DNA from: a virus
Length of the DNA stretch: 20,672 bases
Strand: one strand, 5' to 3'
IMG/VR virus record: IMGVR_UViG_3300030450_000594
Location: 1,631 to 22,302 of that record
This document shows, piece after piece, positions 1 to 6,100 of this stretch. The notes beneath the pieces were generated by a model. It searched no databases. It was not told where the DNA came from and was given only the letters and a program-made list of their open reading frames with translations. Made by a program: the position numbers and the translations under genes. Position 1 is the first letter of the stretch. Every line of letters begins with the position of its first letter.

Positions 1-131
1 CGTCTTGCACCATATTGTAGATATTCAGCTATGTCTAACTGAACAGGTGTAGGATCTGGTAGGTTTAGATGTCTCCAAGTAACGATTAAGAAATATCTAA
101 AGTCTTGTAGTTTTTTTGGTAAAGGTTGCAA
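1..131 (-). CDS. terL: Terminase large subunit, N-terminal fragment (runs off the window)
   Basis: The packaging motor subunit that cuts concatemeric DNA and pumps it into the prohead; only about 43 N-terminal residues are present. Translating leftward from 131 gives LQPLPKKLQDF, then FLIVTWRHLNLPDPTPVQLD and IAEYLQYGARR. Aromatic/basic residues leading into 'H-L-x-L-P-x-P-T-P-V-Q-x-D-I-A-x-Y-L-Q' are typical of large-terminase N-termini in T7-like marine phages. The ATPase and nuclease domains lie beyond the left edge. The codon before residue 1 is the small-terminase TAA in the same frame, and there is no ATG in the visible part, so the start is most likely the TTG at 131-129. No clear Shine-Dalgarno sequence precedes it, so translation is probably coupled to the gene upstream. 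The identification is firm; the start codon is inferred. Confidence 0.8.
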   Translation of the reverse strand, partial: MQPLPKKLQDFRYFLIVTWRHLNLPDPTPVQLDIAEYLQYGAR

Positions 132-353
132 TTATAAATCTGCTAAAGGTACAGCATCTAGGTCTGGTAAGTTTTCCATAAGCTCTTGCATTGGGTTACT
201 TTCTACAGGTAAGCACTCAACACCATTATCTTTTAGAAACTGTCTAGCTACGTTTAGATCCCCTGCTTTTGCTTCGCCACTTTGTATCTTACCTAGTAAT
301 TCTTTTGCTAAACATAAATGCAAAGTGTTTAAAACTTCTAAGCTTTTATCCAT
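132..353 (-). CDS. terS: Terminase small subunit (73 aa)
   Basis: Small terminase, which recognises phage DNA and recruits the large subunit for packaging; the T7 counterpart is gp18. The protein is 73 aa and mainly helical. It carries the stretch 'L-x-x-K-I-Q-S-G-E-A-K-A-G-D-L-N-V-A-R-Q-F-L-K-D-N-G-V' at about residues 21-46, a pattern I know from small terminases of marine podoviruses and related phages. The tail is short and acidic, ending L-P-D-L-D-A-V-P-L-A-D-L. It is immediately followed by the large-terminase frame with no spacer, the expected neighbour. A 27-base A/T-rich gap separates it from the 102-aa gene upstream. The product is somewhat shorter than T7 gp18 (about 89 aa). Function is assigned from the motif and position; oligomeric state and DNA site cannot be read here. 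Confidence 0.78.
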   Translation of the reverse strand: MDKSLEVLNTLHLCLAKELLGKIQSGEAKAGDLNVARQFLKDNGVECLPVESNPMQELMENLPDLDAVPLADL

Positions 354-380
354 GATTAGTCTTGTTTTTAAATAATATAA

Positions 381-689
381 TCATTTCTTACCTGTATTGC
401 CAGTAAGAAGATACTTTATCTTACCAAAAAACCCTAGTTTTTTTACTTTTTTATATAGTTTTATACCTCTTTCATACTTGTATAGTTTGGTTTCTATCTC
501 TGATATACGCATTATTGCTGAAGTTAAAAGCAAATCTTGTAGTCTTGTGTATTTAACTAGGTCTAAACAGTATGCTCTTACAGTTTCTTCTGGCATTTGT
601 TCTGTCTCACGTTGTTTGACTTCAATTTCAAACTCTATTTCTGGTGGTGGGTTGCCAATAAGGATTTTAAAAAACTCTTTGTGGTTCAT
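381..689 (-). CDS. Conserved small phage protein of unknown function (102 aa)
   Basis: A 102-aa soluble protein with an acidic N-terminal half containing I-G-N-P-P-P-E-I-E-F-E-I at about residues 11-22. A predicted helical middle (V-R-A-Y-C-L-D-L-V-K, then L-L-L-T-S-A-I-M-R-I-S-E-I-E) follows, and the C-terminus is very basic (KLYKKVKKLGFFGKIKYL). The proline/glutamate block next to a helical segment resembles small proteins I recall just upstream of small terminase in marine picocyanobacterial phages, where they are hypothetical. It starts one base after the stop of the 54-aa gene (TGA, T, ATG), so the two are probably translationally coupled, and it belongs to the leftward terminase transcript. 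A basic amphipathic tail could bind DNA, RNA or membrane; I assign no function. The opposite-strand frame here lacks phage-like features and is treated as a shadow. Confidence 0.65.
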   Translation of the reverse strand: MNHKEFFKILIGNPPPEIEFEIEVKQRETEQMPEETVRAYCLDLVKYTRLQDLLLTSAIMRISEIETKLYKYERGIKLYKKVKKLGFFGKIKYLLTGNTGKK

Positions 690-690
690 A

Positions 691-855
691 TCAGTTCATT
701 TTAGGAAACAACTGTTGCTCTAACATATCAACAGCCCTGTCATCAAGAGTATTCGAGGTCTGCTTACAGATTGCACGAAGCAAATCTACGATAAGTCGTT
801 TTACAGCAGTTGTAGTAAAGAACTTTAGTAGTATTGGTTTTAAGAGTTTGAGCAT
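691..855 (-). CDS. Small hydrophobic/basic protein, first gene of the leftward terminase cluster (54 aa)
   Basis: A 54-codon gene read leftward from ATG at 855 to TGA at 693-691. It begins MLKLLKPILLKFFTTTAVKR, continues LIVDLLRAICKQTSN and TLDDRAVDMLEQQL, and ends FPKMN. Two amphipathic helices separated by a polar turn (T-S-N-T-L-D-D-R) can be seen. The N-terminal 25 residues are hydrophobic with regularly spaced lysines, so peripheral membrane association is possible, but there is no clear transmembrane span. Support for it being real: it fills an otherwise empty gap, its stop lies one base from the next start, it uses the same ATTATTATG start context as three other genes here, and small proteins of this form (M-L-K-L-L-K-P start, D-D-x-A-V near the end) are familiar from marine cyanophages. 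Function unknown. Confidence 0.6.
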   Translation of the reverse strand: MLKLLKPILLKFFTTTAVKRLIVDLLRAICKQTSNTLDDRAVDMLEQQLFPKMN

Positions 856-871
856 AATAATCTTGTGTTAC

Positions 872-899
872 TTTTCAAACATAGCTACATTGCTAGTAT
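872..899 (+). promoter_or_regulatory. Candidate rightward promoter for the opposed cassette
   Basis: TTTTCA (872-877) and TAGTAT (894-899), 16 bases apart, each match four of six bases of the -35 and -10 consensus and lie 21 bases before the ATG at 921. They interleave with the leftward candidate, so polymerases could compete for this 65-base divergent gap. A weak AAGAG (905-909) is the only purine-rich block near a ribosome-binding position. This is the weaker of the two promoter candidates. Confidence 0.25.
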
Positions 900-906
900 T
901 AGACAA
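878..906 (-). promoter_or_regulatory. Candidate leftward sigma70-type promoter
   Basis: On the minus strand TTGTCT (906-901) and TATGTT (883-878) are separated by exactly 17 bases. Each matches four of six bases of the bacterial -35 and -10 consensus. The site lies 23 bases before the ATG of the 54-aa gene and would drive that gene, the 102-aa gene and the terminases, which the opposed cassette otherwise separates from the virion operon. The matches are moderate and AT-rich DNA yields chance hits, so this is a candidate only. Confidence 0.3.
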
Positions 907-920
907 GAGTTTGCACTTCT

Positions 921-1175
921 ATGGAAGAACCAGAAGAAAAAGAAGGTACGGATTGGGGTGAACTTTTTGGTCACGCTGTTCGTTTTATGATTCTTGTTTG
1001 GTCATTAGCAATGATGACTCTTGGATATATGGATAAAATCCGTAATGACGGAGCTTTTTTAGCAGGTTTGACCTCTGGGGTCTTAGGCAGCTATGGTATC
1101 AGTGTGAACAAAAAGAAACCTAATAACGCTGCTAAAATAGTAGATAACAAAGACACTAACGTGGGTATCAAATGA
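921..1175 (+). CDS. Two-helix membrane protein, holin-like (84 aa)
   Basis: An 84-aa protein with a very acidic N-terminus (MEEPEEKEGTDWGE) and two hydrophobic segments at about residues 19-37 (AVRFMILVWSLAMMTLGYM) and 44-62 (AFLAGLTSGVLGSYGIS). They are joined by a short charged turn (DKIRND), and the tail is lysine-rich (VNKKKP and onward). Size, two transmembrane helices, Gly/Ser-rich second helix and charged tail are those of small class II holins, which perforate the inner membrane at lysis. No endolysin is adjacent, so holin is inferred from form only; a membrane anchor or exclusion protein is also possible. Its last four bases (ATGA) overlap the start of the next gene, so the two are co-translated. 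It is transcribed against the virion and terminase genes. Confidence 0.6.
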   Translation: MEEPEEKEGTDWGELFGHAVRFMILVWSLAMMTLGYMDKIRNDGAFLAGLTSGVLGSYGISVNKKKPNNAAKIVDNKDTNVGIK

Positions 1176-1531
1176 AAAAATTACTGTTATTAAGCTTATT
1201 TGCTTTCCCTATTGCAGCACAAGCTGAACTTCCTACTTGGAGTACAGGTACATCTAATCGTACAGAGAATACAACTCAAACCATAACTCGATCTGTAGTA
1301 ACAGAAAAATATGGTGCTACTGTAAATAGTTGGGAGGGATCTAATATATCTGTAGCTGCATCTGCTGGTATCGCTGGCGGTGACGCAGTATTTACAGTTG
1401 CAGACAGTACAAAGGATTGGTCCCTTAATGTAAGCACTAGGGCAGCAGGTTTAATGATTGAAAAGATCACACAGAATGACACGATCAACACTACTAGCGT
1501 TATCACTGCTTTGTCTGTCTTTAGTCAGTAA
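1172..1531 (+). CDS. Secreted protein with Sec signal peptide, unknown function (119 aa)
   Basis: The first 18 residues, MKKLLLLSLFAFPIAAQA, form a textbook Sec signal peptide: basic n-region, leucine-rich core, and A-Q-A before the predicted signal peptidase I cut. The mature part is about 101 aa, has no cysteine and is rich in Thr, Ser, Asn and Val. It has alternating polar/hydrophobic stretches (TENTTQTITRSVV, then ISVAASAGIAGGDAVFTVA) suggesting beta structure. It should be exported to the periplasm or cell surface. Short proteins of this kind, paired with the type encoded next, are in my recollection found in marine cyanophages without known role. It overlaps the holin-like gene by four bases and the next gene by 56. 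No lipobox is present. Coding status is well supported; function is not assigned. Confidence 0.65.
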   Translation: MKKLLLLSLFAFPIAAQAELPTWSTGTSNRTENTTQTITRSVVTEKYGATVNSWEGSNISVAASAGIAGGDAVFTVADSTKDWSLNVSTRAAGLMIEKITQNDTINTTSVITALSVFSQ

Positions 1532-2003
1532 TAAAGCTAGAGCCGAAGGCGATACCAACGTACAGGCTCAACCTAATGCTGTTGGTAATTCCAGTATTAT
1601 CAATCAAAACATGAATGTTAATAATGGAATGACAGGTAAACAGCAGTTTGGATCTTTAGTTTGTAGTCAACCTACTATGGCATTTACACCTTTTTATACA
1701 GGTAATGATGCTCAAGGAGAAGATACATATAGCATCAATGAAGGTTGGGGATTTCAAATGTCGTTTATGGTTCCACTAGGAGATAATCAAACTTGTAATG
1801 AGTTATCAAAAGTAAAGCTAGAGTTAGCCAAAGAAGAACTAGACAAGCAAGTCCATGATAAGCAATTAGTGAGAGTTTTAAAGTGTTCACAACTCCACGC
1901 TGCTGGTTATATGATTAATCCTAAATCAGAGTTTGCTTATATCTGTAATGATGTAATAAATATTAGAGCTTATGTCAAAGCCAACGCAGATAAATTTAAG
2001 TAG
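1476..2003 (+). CDS. Secreted four-cysteine protein with Sec signal peptide, unknown function (175 aa)
   Basis: The ATG at 1476 is preferred over the TTG at 1458 because it gives a compact signal peptide, MTRSTLLALSLLCLSLVS followed by NKARA, cut before E-G-D. The mature protein is about 152 aa. It starts with a low-complexity Asn/Gln stretch (NSSIINQNMNVNNGMTGKQQ), followed by a compact domain with four cysteines (VCSQ, QTCNE, LKCSQ, YICND) that could form two disulfides after export. Motifs include W-G-F-Q-M-S-F-M-V-P-L-G and K-L-E-L-A-K-E-E-L-D-K-Q. I recall related proteins (N-N-G-x-T-G-x-Q-Q-F-G, then Cys, then V-P-L) from marine cyanophages as hypotheticals. The signal-peptide codons lie inside the 3' end of the preceding gene in another frame. 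Periplasmic or surface action is inferred; the partner is unknown. Confidence 0.65.
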   Translation: MTRSTLLALSLLCLSLVSNKARAEGDTNVQAQPNAVGNSSIINQNMNVNNGMTGKQQFGSLVCSQPTMAFTPFYTGNDAQGEDTYSINEGWGFQMSFMVPLGDNQTCNELSKVKLELAKEELDKQVHDKQLVRVLKCSQLHAAGYMINPKSEFAYICNDVINIRAYVKANADKFK

Positions 2004-2046
2004 CTAGTTTAGACGCCACATATACAGGTATGTGAACTCTAGCTAC
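2000..2046. terminator. Hairpin between convergent genes, candidate bidirectional terminator
   Basis: GTAGCTAG (2000-2007) is the exact inverse complement of CTAGCTAC (2039-2046). Inside it CACATA (2017-2022) pairs with TATGTG (2029-2034) around a six-base loop, giving an 8-bp outer and a 6-bp inner stem separated by an asymmetric internal loop (9 and 4 bases). It sits exactly where the rightward cassette and the leftward operon meet, and both stop codons (TAG 2001-2003 on plus, TAG 2041-2039 on minus) are in the outer arms. Downstream on plus is CTTTATTATTATC, U-rich but not a clean U-run, and the minus side has no U-run. The structure is certain as sequence; termination is inferred. Confidence 0.5.
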
Positions 2047-2539
2047 CTTTATTATTATCCATCTTTTCTTTCACATTTGCGACTTCTTTTTTAAGAATTT
2101 TAGTAAAAATTTTCTTAAATGTTTTTTTGATAAAAGCTAATACTGATTGCATAGCAATACCACCAACCACACTAGCAACTGAAGCTGTACCTGCTGCGAT
2201 TACACTAGAAGCTATAACTTCTGGTGCAGGTATAGGCATTTCACCATAGAAAGGTATAGTAAAGGTAGCTATAGCTTCTTCACTTGGTAAAATTTCTTTG
2301 GTGGCTGGCAGGTTTGTCGGTATTGTTTCTTGTTTTATCTCTAACCCTGCCTCCTTTGAGGATTCTTTTTCTTCTTCAGCAGAAGATCCCTGATCTCCCA
2401 AGCCCGACTTTACCTGTTCCAAACTTGGAAGAAGAACTGGATCTAGATATGGAATCTCTGCCACAGGTGGATAGAAAATTGTTTTAGGCGGTATTAAAAT
2501 ATAATCTGTATCTGGTAAATCAGGCAGATTTATTTCCAA
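2039..2539 (-). CDS. Proline-rich protein with a hydrophobic segment and lysine-rich tail (166 aa)
   Basis: A 166-aa protein in three parts. Residues 1-45 are proline-rich with isoleucine/leucine (LPDLPD, LIPPKT, FYPPVAEIP). Residues 46-90 are acidic and probably disordered (SSAEEEKESSKEAG). From about 107 to 136 runs a long small-residue hydrophobic segment (EVIASSVIAAGTASVASVVG onward), followed by an amphipathic lysine-rich stretch (KKTFKKIFTKILKKE). The last 60 residues look like one membrane-spanning or membrane-inserting helix plus a cationic anchor. Similar proline-rich/hydrophobic proteins occur beside fibre genes in marine cyanophages as I recall, with no known role. The gene follows the 111-aa gene after six bases. 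It could be a lysis accessory protein or a minor virion protein; neither is shown. Confidence 0.6.
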   Translation of the reverse strand: MEINLPDLPDTDYILIPPKTIFYPPVAEIPYLDPVLLPSLEQVKSGLGDQGSSAEEEKESSKEAGLEIKQETIPTNLPATKEILPSEEAIATFTIPFYGEMPIPAPEVIASSVIAAGTASVASVVGGIAMQSVLAFIKKTFKKIFTKILKKEVANVKEKMDNNKGS

Positions 2540-2545
2540 TTCTTT

Positions 2546-2881
2546 TTACCAAGCCACACCTGTTGCTTGTACTGGTGTATTAATTAAATCTATCTCTGCT
2601 TTTAAACTTGCTTCAATAGCAGCAACTTTAGTTGATCCTAGTGTATCTTTAACCCAAGTTACCATTGTTGCACTGTTTGGGGTTTTTGCAGAGGTGTCAT
2701 AAGCAATAAAATCAGAAGGTAGTGATTCAGGTTTTGTAAATACAACTTCGCCTGTACGTCTAGCTTTTTCTGTATTATCATCCATACCTTTTACTCGATA
2801 GACAACATTAGTAAAGTAACCATCTGCAACATCTCTTATACAAGCATTGCCATTGATTTCCCATTCGTAAGTGATAGCCAT
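2546..2881 (-). CDS. Conserved phage protein with C-terminal NTPVxATGxxW motif (111 aa)
   Basis: A 111-aa cytoplasmic protein. The N-terminus (AITYEWEINGNACIRDVADG) and the strand pattern Y-F-T-N-V-V-Y-R-V-K-G-M-D are beta-like. The second half is helical (TMVTWVKDTLGSTKVAAIEA), ending in I-N-T-P-V-Q-A-T-G-V-A-W. I recall small proteins of the same form, with W-V then an E-A-x-L helix and a P-V-x-A-x-G-x-P-W-like tail, encoded near the fibres of many marine phages. Their role is not established; a structural or fibre-associated role fits the position. A good ribosome-binding site (AAAGGA, 2896-2891) supports the ATG at 2881. The 25-base gap upstream follows the stop of the 64-aa gene. Confidence 0.65.
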   Translation of the reverse strand: MAITYEWEINGNACIRDVADGYFTNVVYRVKGMDDNTEKARRTGEVVFTKPESLPSDFIAYDTSAKTPNSATMVTWVKDTLGSTKVAAIEASLKAEIDLINTPVQATGVAW

Positions 2882-2890
2882 AATAATAAA

Positions 2891-2896
2891 TCCTTT
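2891..2896 (-). promoter_or_regulatory. Ribosome-binding site for the 111-aa gene
   Basis: AAAGGA on the minus strand lies nine bases before the ATG at 2881. It is one of the few recognisable Shine-Dalgarno sequences in the window; most other genes here have only A/T-rich leaders. It supports the chosen start. Confidence 0.5.
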
Positions 2897-2906
2897 GTGA
2901 TATAAG

Positions 2907-3101
2907 TTAAGCTGTTTGCTTAACTGTTTGTGTAACTTTCTTTAAAGCTTTTATAGCACCCTGATCTTCAATAAGTGGTTGCTGTAAAGCTCTTAGTTGT
3001 TCTTGTAATTTTGTTATTTGTTGTTCTATCTGTTGTGCTTGAGCAAGGTTCTGGTCAAAACGCTGTTGAGTTTCGTTTAGTTCTTCTTCTAGTGTTGGCA
3101 T
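2907..3101 (-). CDS. Short coiled-coil protein (64 aa)
   Basis: A 64-aa protein that is almost entirely one predicted coiled coil from about residue 3 to 48 (LEEELNETQQRFDQNLAQAQ, then QIEQQITKLQEQLRALQQ), with Leu/Ile at heptad spacing and many Gln and Glu. It ends in a short basic tail (IKALKKVTQTVKQTA). It lies 30 bases after the large repeat fibre and starts in the ATTATTATG context used by that fibre. Short coiled-coil proteins just after fibre genes are often fibre-assembly helpers or trimerisation partners, which is a possibility here. The glutamine-rich composition could also suit a small scaffold. No family was recognised. Confidence 0.55.
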   Translation of the reverse strand: MPTLEEELNETQQRFDQNLAQAQQIEQQITKLQEQLRALQQPLIEDQGAIKALKKVTQTVKQTA

Positions 3102-3131
3102 AATAATTTGATTATATGTTTTCCTAATATA

Positions 3132-6100
3132 CTAAGCACCTTCCAAAACTGCAACTTTAGCTGATAACTCTTGTATTGCTTTGACTAAAGGTGCAATAAT
3201 CTGATTATAATTTAAACCCATTGCAGTGTGTTGTGGTTTGTGAATCGCTCCAAAGTCATCTAAAGTTTTACCTTCTGATTTAATTGCATCTTCAATGTTT
3301 TGTGCAAGTAAACCATAGTGAGTTTTAGATCCTAGCTGCTCATCTTTCCATTTATATGAAACAGGATTTATTTTATTCACAAAATCTAATCCTAAATCAC
3401 AGTTATTGATATCTTTCTTTTCGTTTTCATCAGATGTATTTAAATTATTAACAGCGTATATAGTCGCCCATCTTCTATCCGACGCACCAAGATCGTGGCT
3501 GTTGCTTGCGGCGGGTCTTAAAACTCCATTAATAGCAACTCCAATACTTTCAGTTACTAATTTGTAAGAGCCATTATAATAAAGATATGAGGACATATCA
3601 GAACGTATATAAAGTGTATGAATACTATTATTTGCATCTCTGAACTCAATCAAATTTGAAAGCACTTTTAATGAACCAGTACCCTGATCGCTTATATAAG
3701 AATGTGAGCCATCATGATATAGCCTGAGATCTGCTGAATTTCCAAGTTTTATAGTTTGATTATCGTCACAATAAAGATCGCCAAACCATTTAACACCAGA
3801 AGACTGTGTTTCAAGTTTTAAAGCATTGTCATAAAAAAGTTGTACAAATGAATTAACCTCGTATTTTACTCCCCATTCAGAAGCACCAGCACTTATAAAA
3901 CCGCTCCTATCGCCTCTTACGTATAACGTACCTGTAGCACTGTAAATATTATTATTATTTCCATCGTGCCATAACTGTAGATCTCCACTATTACCCAGTC
4001 TTAATTCACAGTTGTCATCAGCTCTTAGATTTCCATAAAATTGTACGCCAGTGGATTCTGTATTAAGTTTTTTACTACTACTTCCGACTCCAGATATATA
4101 GAAAAGTTCTACACTTCCAAGTTTATTACATATTAAAGAGTTTTCTCGCCCAGCTTGTAAAACAATAGTTGAGTATGTACCTGATGAATTTGTTCTTAAT
4201 ATTAAATTTCCATTACCAGCCTCATCAACATACGAGTGTGTAGCATCATGGAAAAGCCTTAAATCTGCACTAGCCCCAATGTTAAGTCTAGAACCAGAAC
4301 CACCTCCATCTCCATCGTCACAGAAAAGATCACCGTGCCACTTAACTCCTGAAGACAGAGTTTCTAATTTTAAACTGTTGTCATATCTTAACTGTACGGA
4401 TCCATTTTCTGAACAGTTAAGCATTACCTCACTATTAGCTGAATTATTAACTCTAAATTCACTACTTGTAACTCTTAAACCACCTGTACCTGTATCAGCA
4501 ATATATGAGTTACTACCATCATGATGAAGTTGTAAATCATCACTATCTCCAAAAGTAACTTTGCGATTATCTCCAAGTTTTAAATTACCTGTTAATAAAG
4601 CTCCATAACTTGTTGTCTCAAACTTTTTAGATGCAGCCGAGCCACTCATTCCGTGATATAACTCTACGGCTCCGTCTTTAACAAACCTCGCCATGTATTC
4701 AGAACCAGCAATAATTTGTACGGTTGTACTATTGGTTAAAGCTCTAAGGTTTAAATCACCTTGACCATTATCAATGTAGCTATTTGTGGCATCGTGGTGT
4801 AATTGTAGATCTGCTGAAGAACCTAATTTTAAGTATTGGCTGTCATCACAGAAAAGATCACCAACCCATTTTGCTCCAGTACTTTCAGTTGAAAGCTTAG
4901 TAGAACCATCATGTTGAAGTTGTACTCCACTATCAGCAGTTATAAATCCAGAACTTCCGTTATAGTAAAGCTTTAATGCGTCATCACCATCACCGTCAGC
5001 ATTACCAAGTATTAATTGGTCGTTATCGCCATACAAAGCATTTATAGTACTTTTTGTTTCAGCAGCCCCAGCCGCAGCCCAAGTTAATCCACCAGTATTA
5101 CCTGACTGTGCTGTTAATACATAGCCATTTGTTGGAGAGTTAGATACTTTTAGGTTTGCTTCATCTACTACATTATCTGCAATAGTTAAAGCTCCACTTC
5201 CTGTTACTTCACCTGTATGAGTGGCGTTGGTTACTTTAGCTGTATTTGCTGCAACATCTGTCGCAATATCAATCCCGTCAACTGTTCCTGTAACTGTAAG
5301 ATTTCCAGATAGAGTTGCACCTGAGCTGGTTGTTTGAAATTTAGCACTATTGTCATAGTACAGTTTACATCCAGTACTACTATCTTGAGAAAATTCAGCA
5401 ATTTTATGAGCAGCATCTGATTTCTCGTGAAAAATGATATCTGATGCGTAAAATAATAAGCTTCCATTACCAGTTGCATCAATAATAGAATTATTTGAGT
5501 CGTGATATATTTCTAGATCAGCCGAATTACCTAACCTAATTTTGTTTACATCACCTGAGATAGAGTCATCACAAAACAAATCTCCATGCCATTTCACACC
5601 TGCGTTTACACTTTCTATTTTTGTAGAACCGTCAAATTGTAAATGAACTCCTGTATTAGCAGTTATAATACCTCTATTAACAGAAGCGTTATAAAACAGT
5701 TCTAGTTTTTCATTAGTAGTACCACCAAAGATAATACGAATATCATCATTAAAGCTGACACCGTTAGCACCACCTACGGTTGTGCCAGAAGAAGCACTTA
5801 AGACACCATTACCATCAATACTTAAATTAGTACCTACTTTGATACCACCTAAAGTACTGCTTGATGCAGTAGGTAGTGTTGTATCTGTATCATCTGCAAA
5901 TTCTAGTTGTCCTATAGCTGTAGATCCACTACCGCTAACACTTTTAACTTTTAATATTTTATTTACTGCTATCTGATTATCAGGAAGAATAATTGTATAA
6001 GACTGTCCTGCACTATGATTTGGTGATTTAATTTTTACACCATGACTGTTAGCAGAACAATTTAACTGTATAGAACCATCAGTGCTATTGCTGCTGTCAC

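Noticed and set aside
111-117. A7 run early in the large-terminase gene as a programmed frameshift site
   Set aside because: Both shifted frames stop soon after and the zero frame encodes the expected protein. It is at most a homopolymer sequencing risk.
397-723. Plus-strand 108-aa frame opposite the 102-aa gene
   Set aside because: Hydrophobic/serine-rich mirror of a basic/acidic protein. It also crosses into the 54-aa gene, and the minus-strand frames form a consistent operon.
1476-1545. Lipoprotein signal in the 175-aa secreted protein because of the Cys in LSLLC
   Set aside because: The residue before the Cys is Leu rather than Gly/Ala/Ser, and the hydrophobic core continues past it to a normal A-R-A cleavage site.
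2284-2487. Plus-strand TTG-initiated 67-aa frame with a membrane-protein-like N-terminus, antisense to the 166-aa gene
   Set aside because: Its hydrophobic look follows from the proline/glutamate/lysine codons of the opposite strand. It has no ribosome-binding site, and the sense gene has better context.
5231-5482. Out-of-frame minus-strand 83-aa frame within the large fibre, as a possible frameshift product
   Set aside because: The fibre frame is uninterrupted with repeat motifs on both sides. The alternative frame has no family resemblance.
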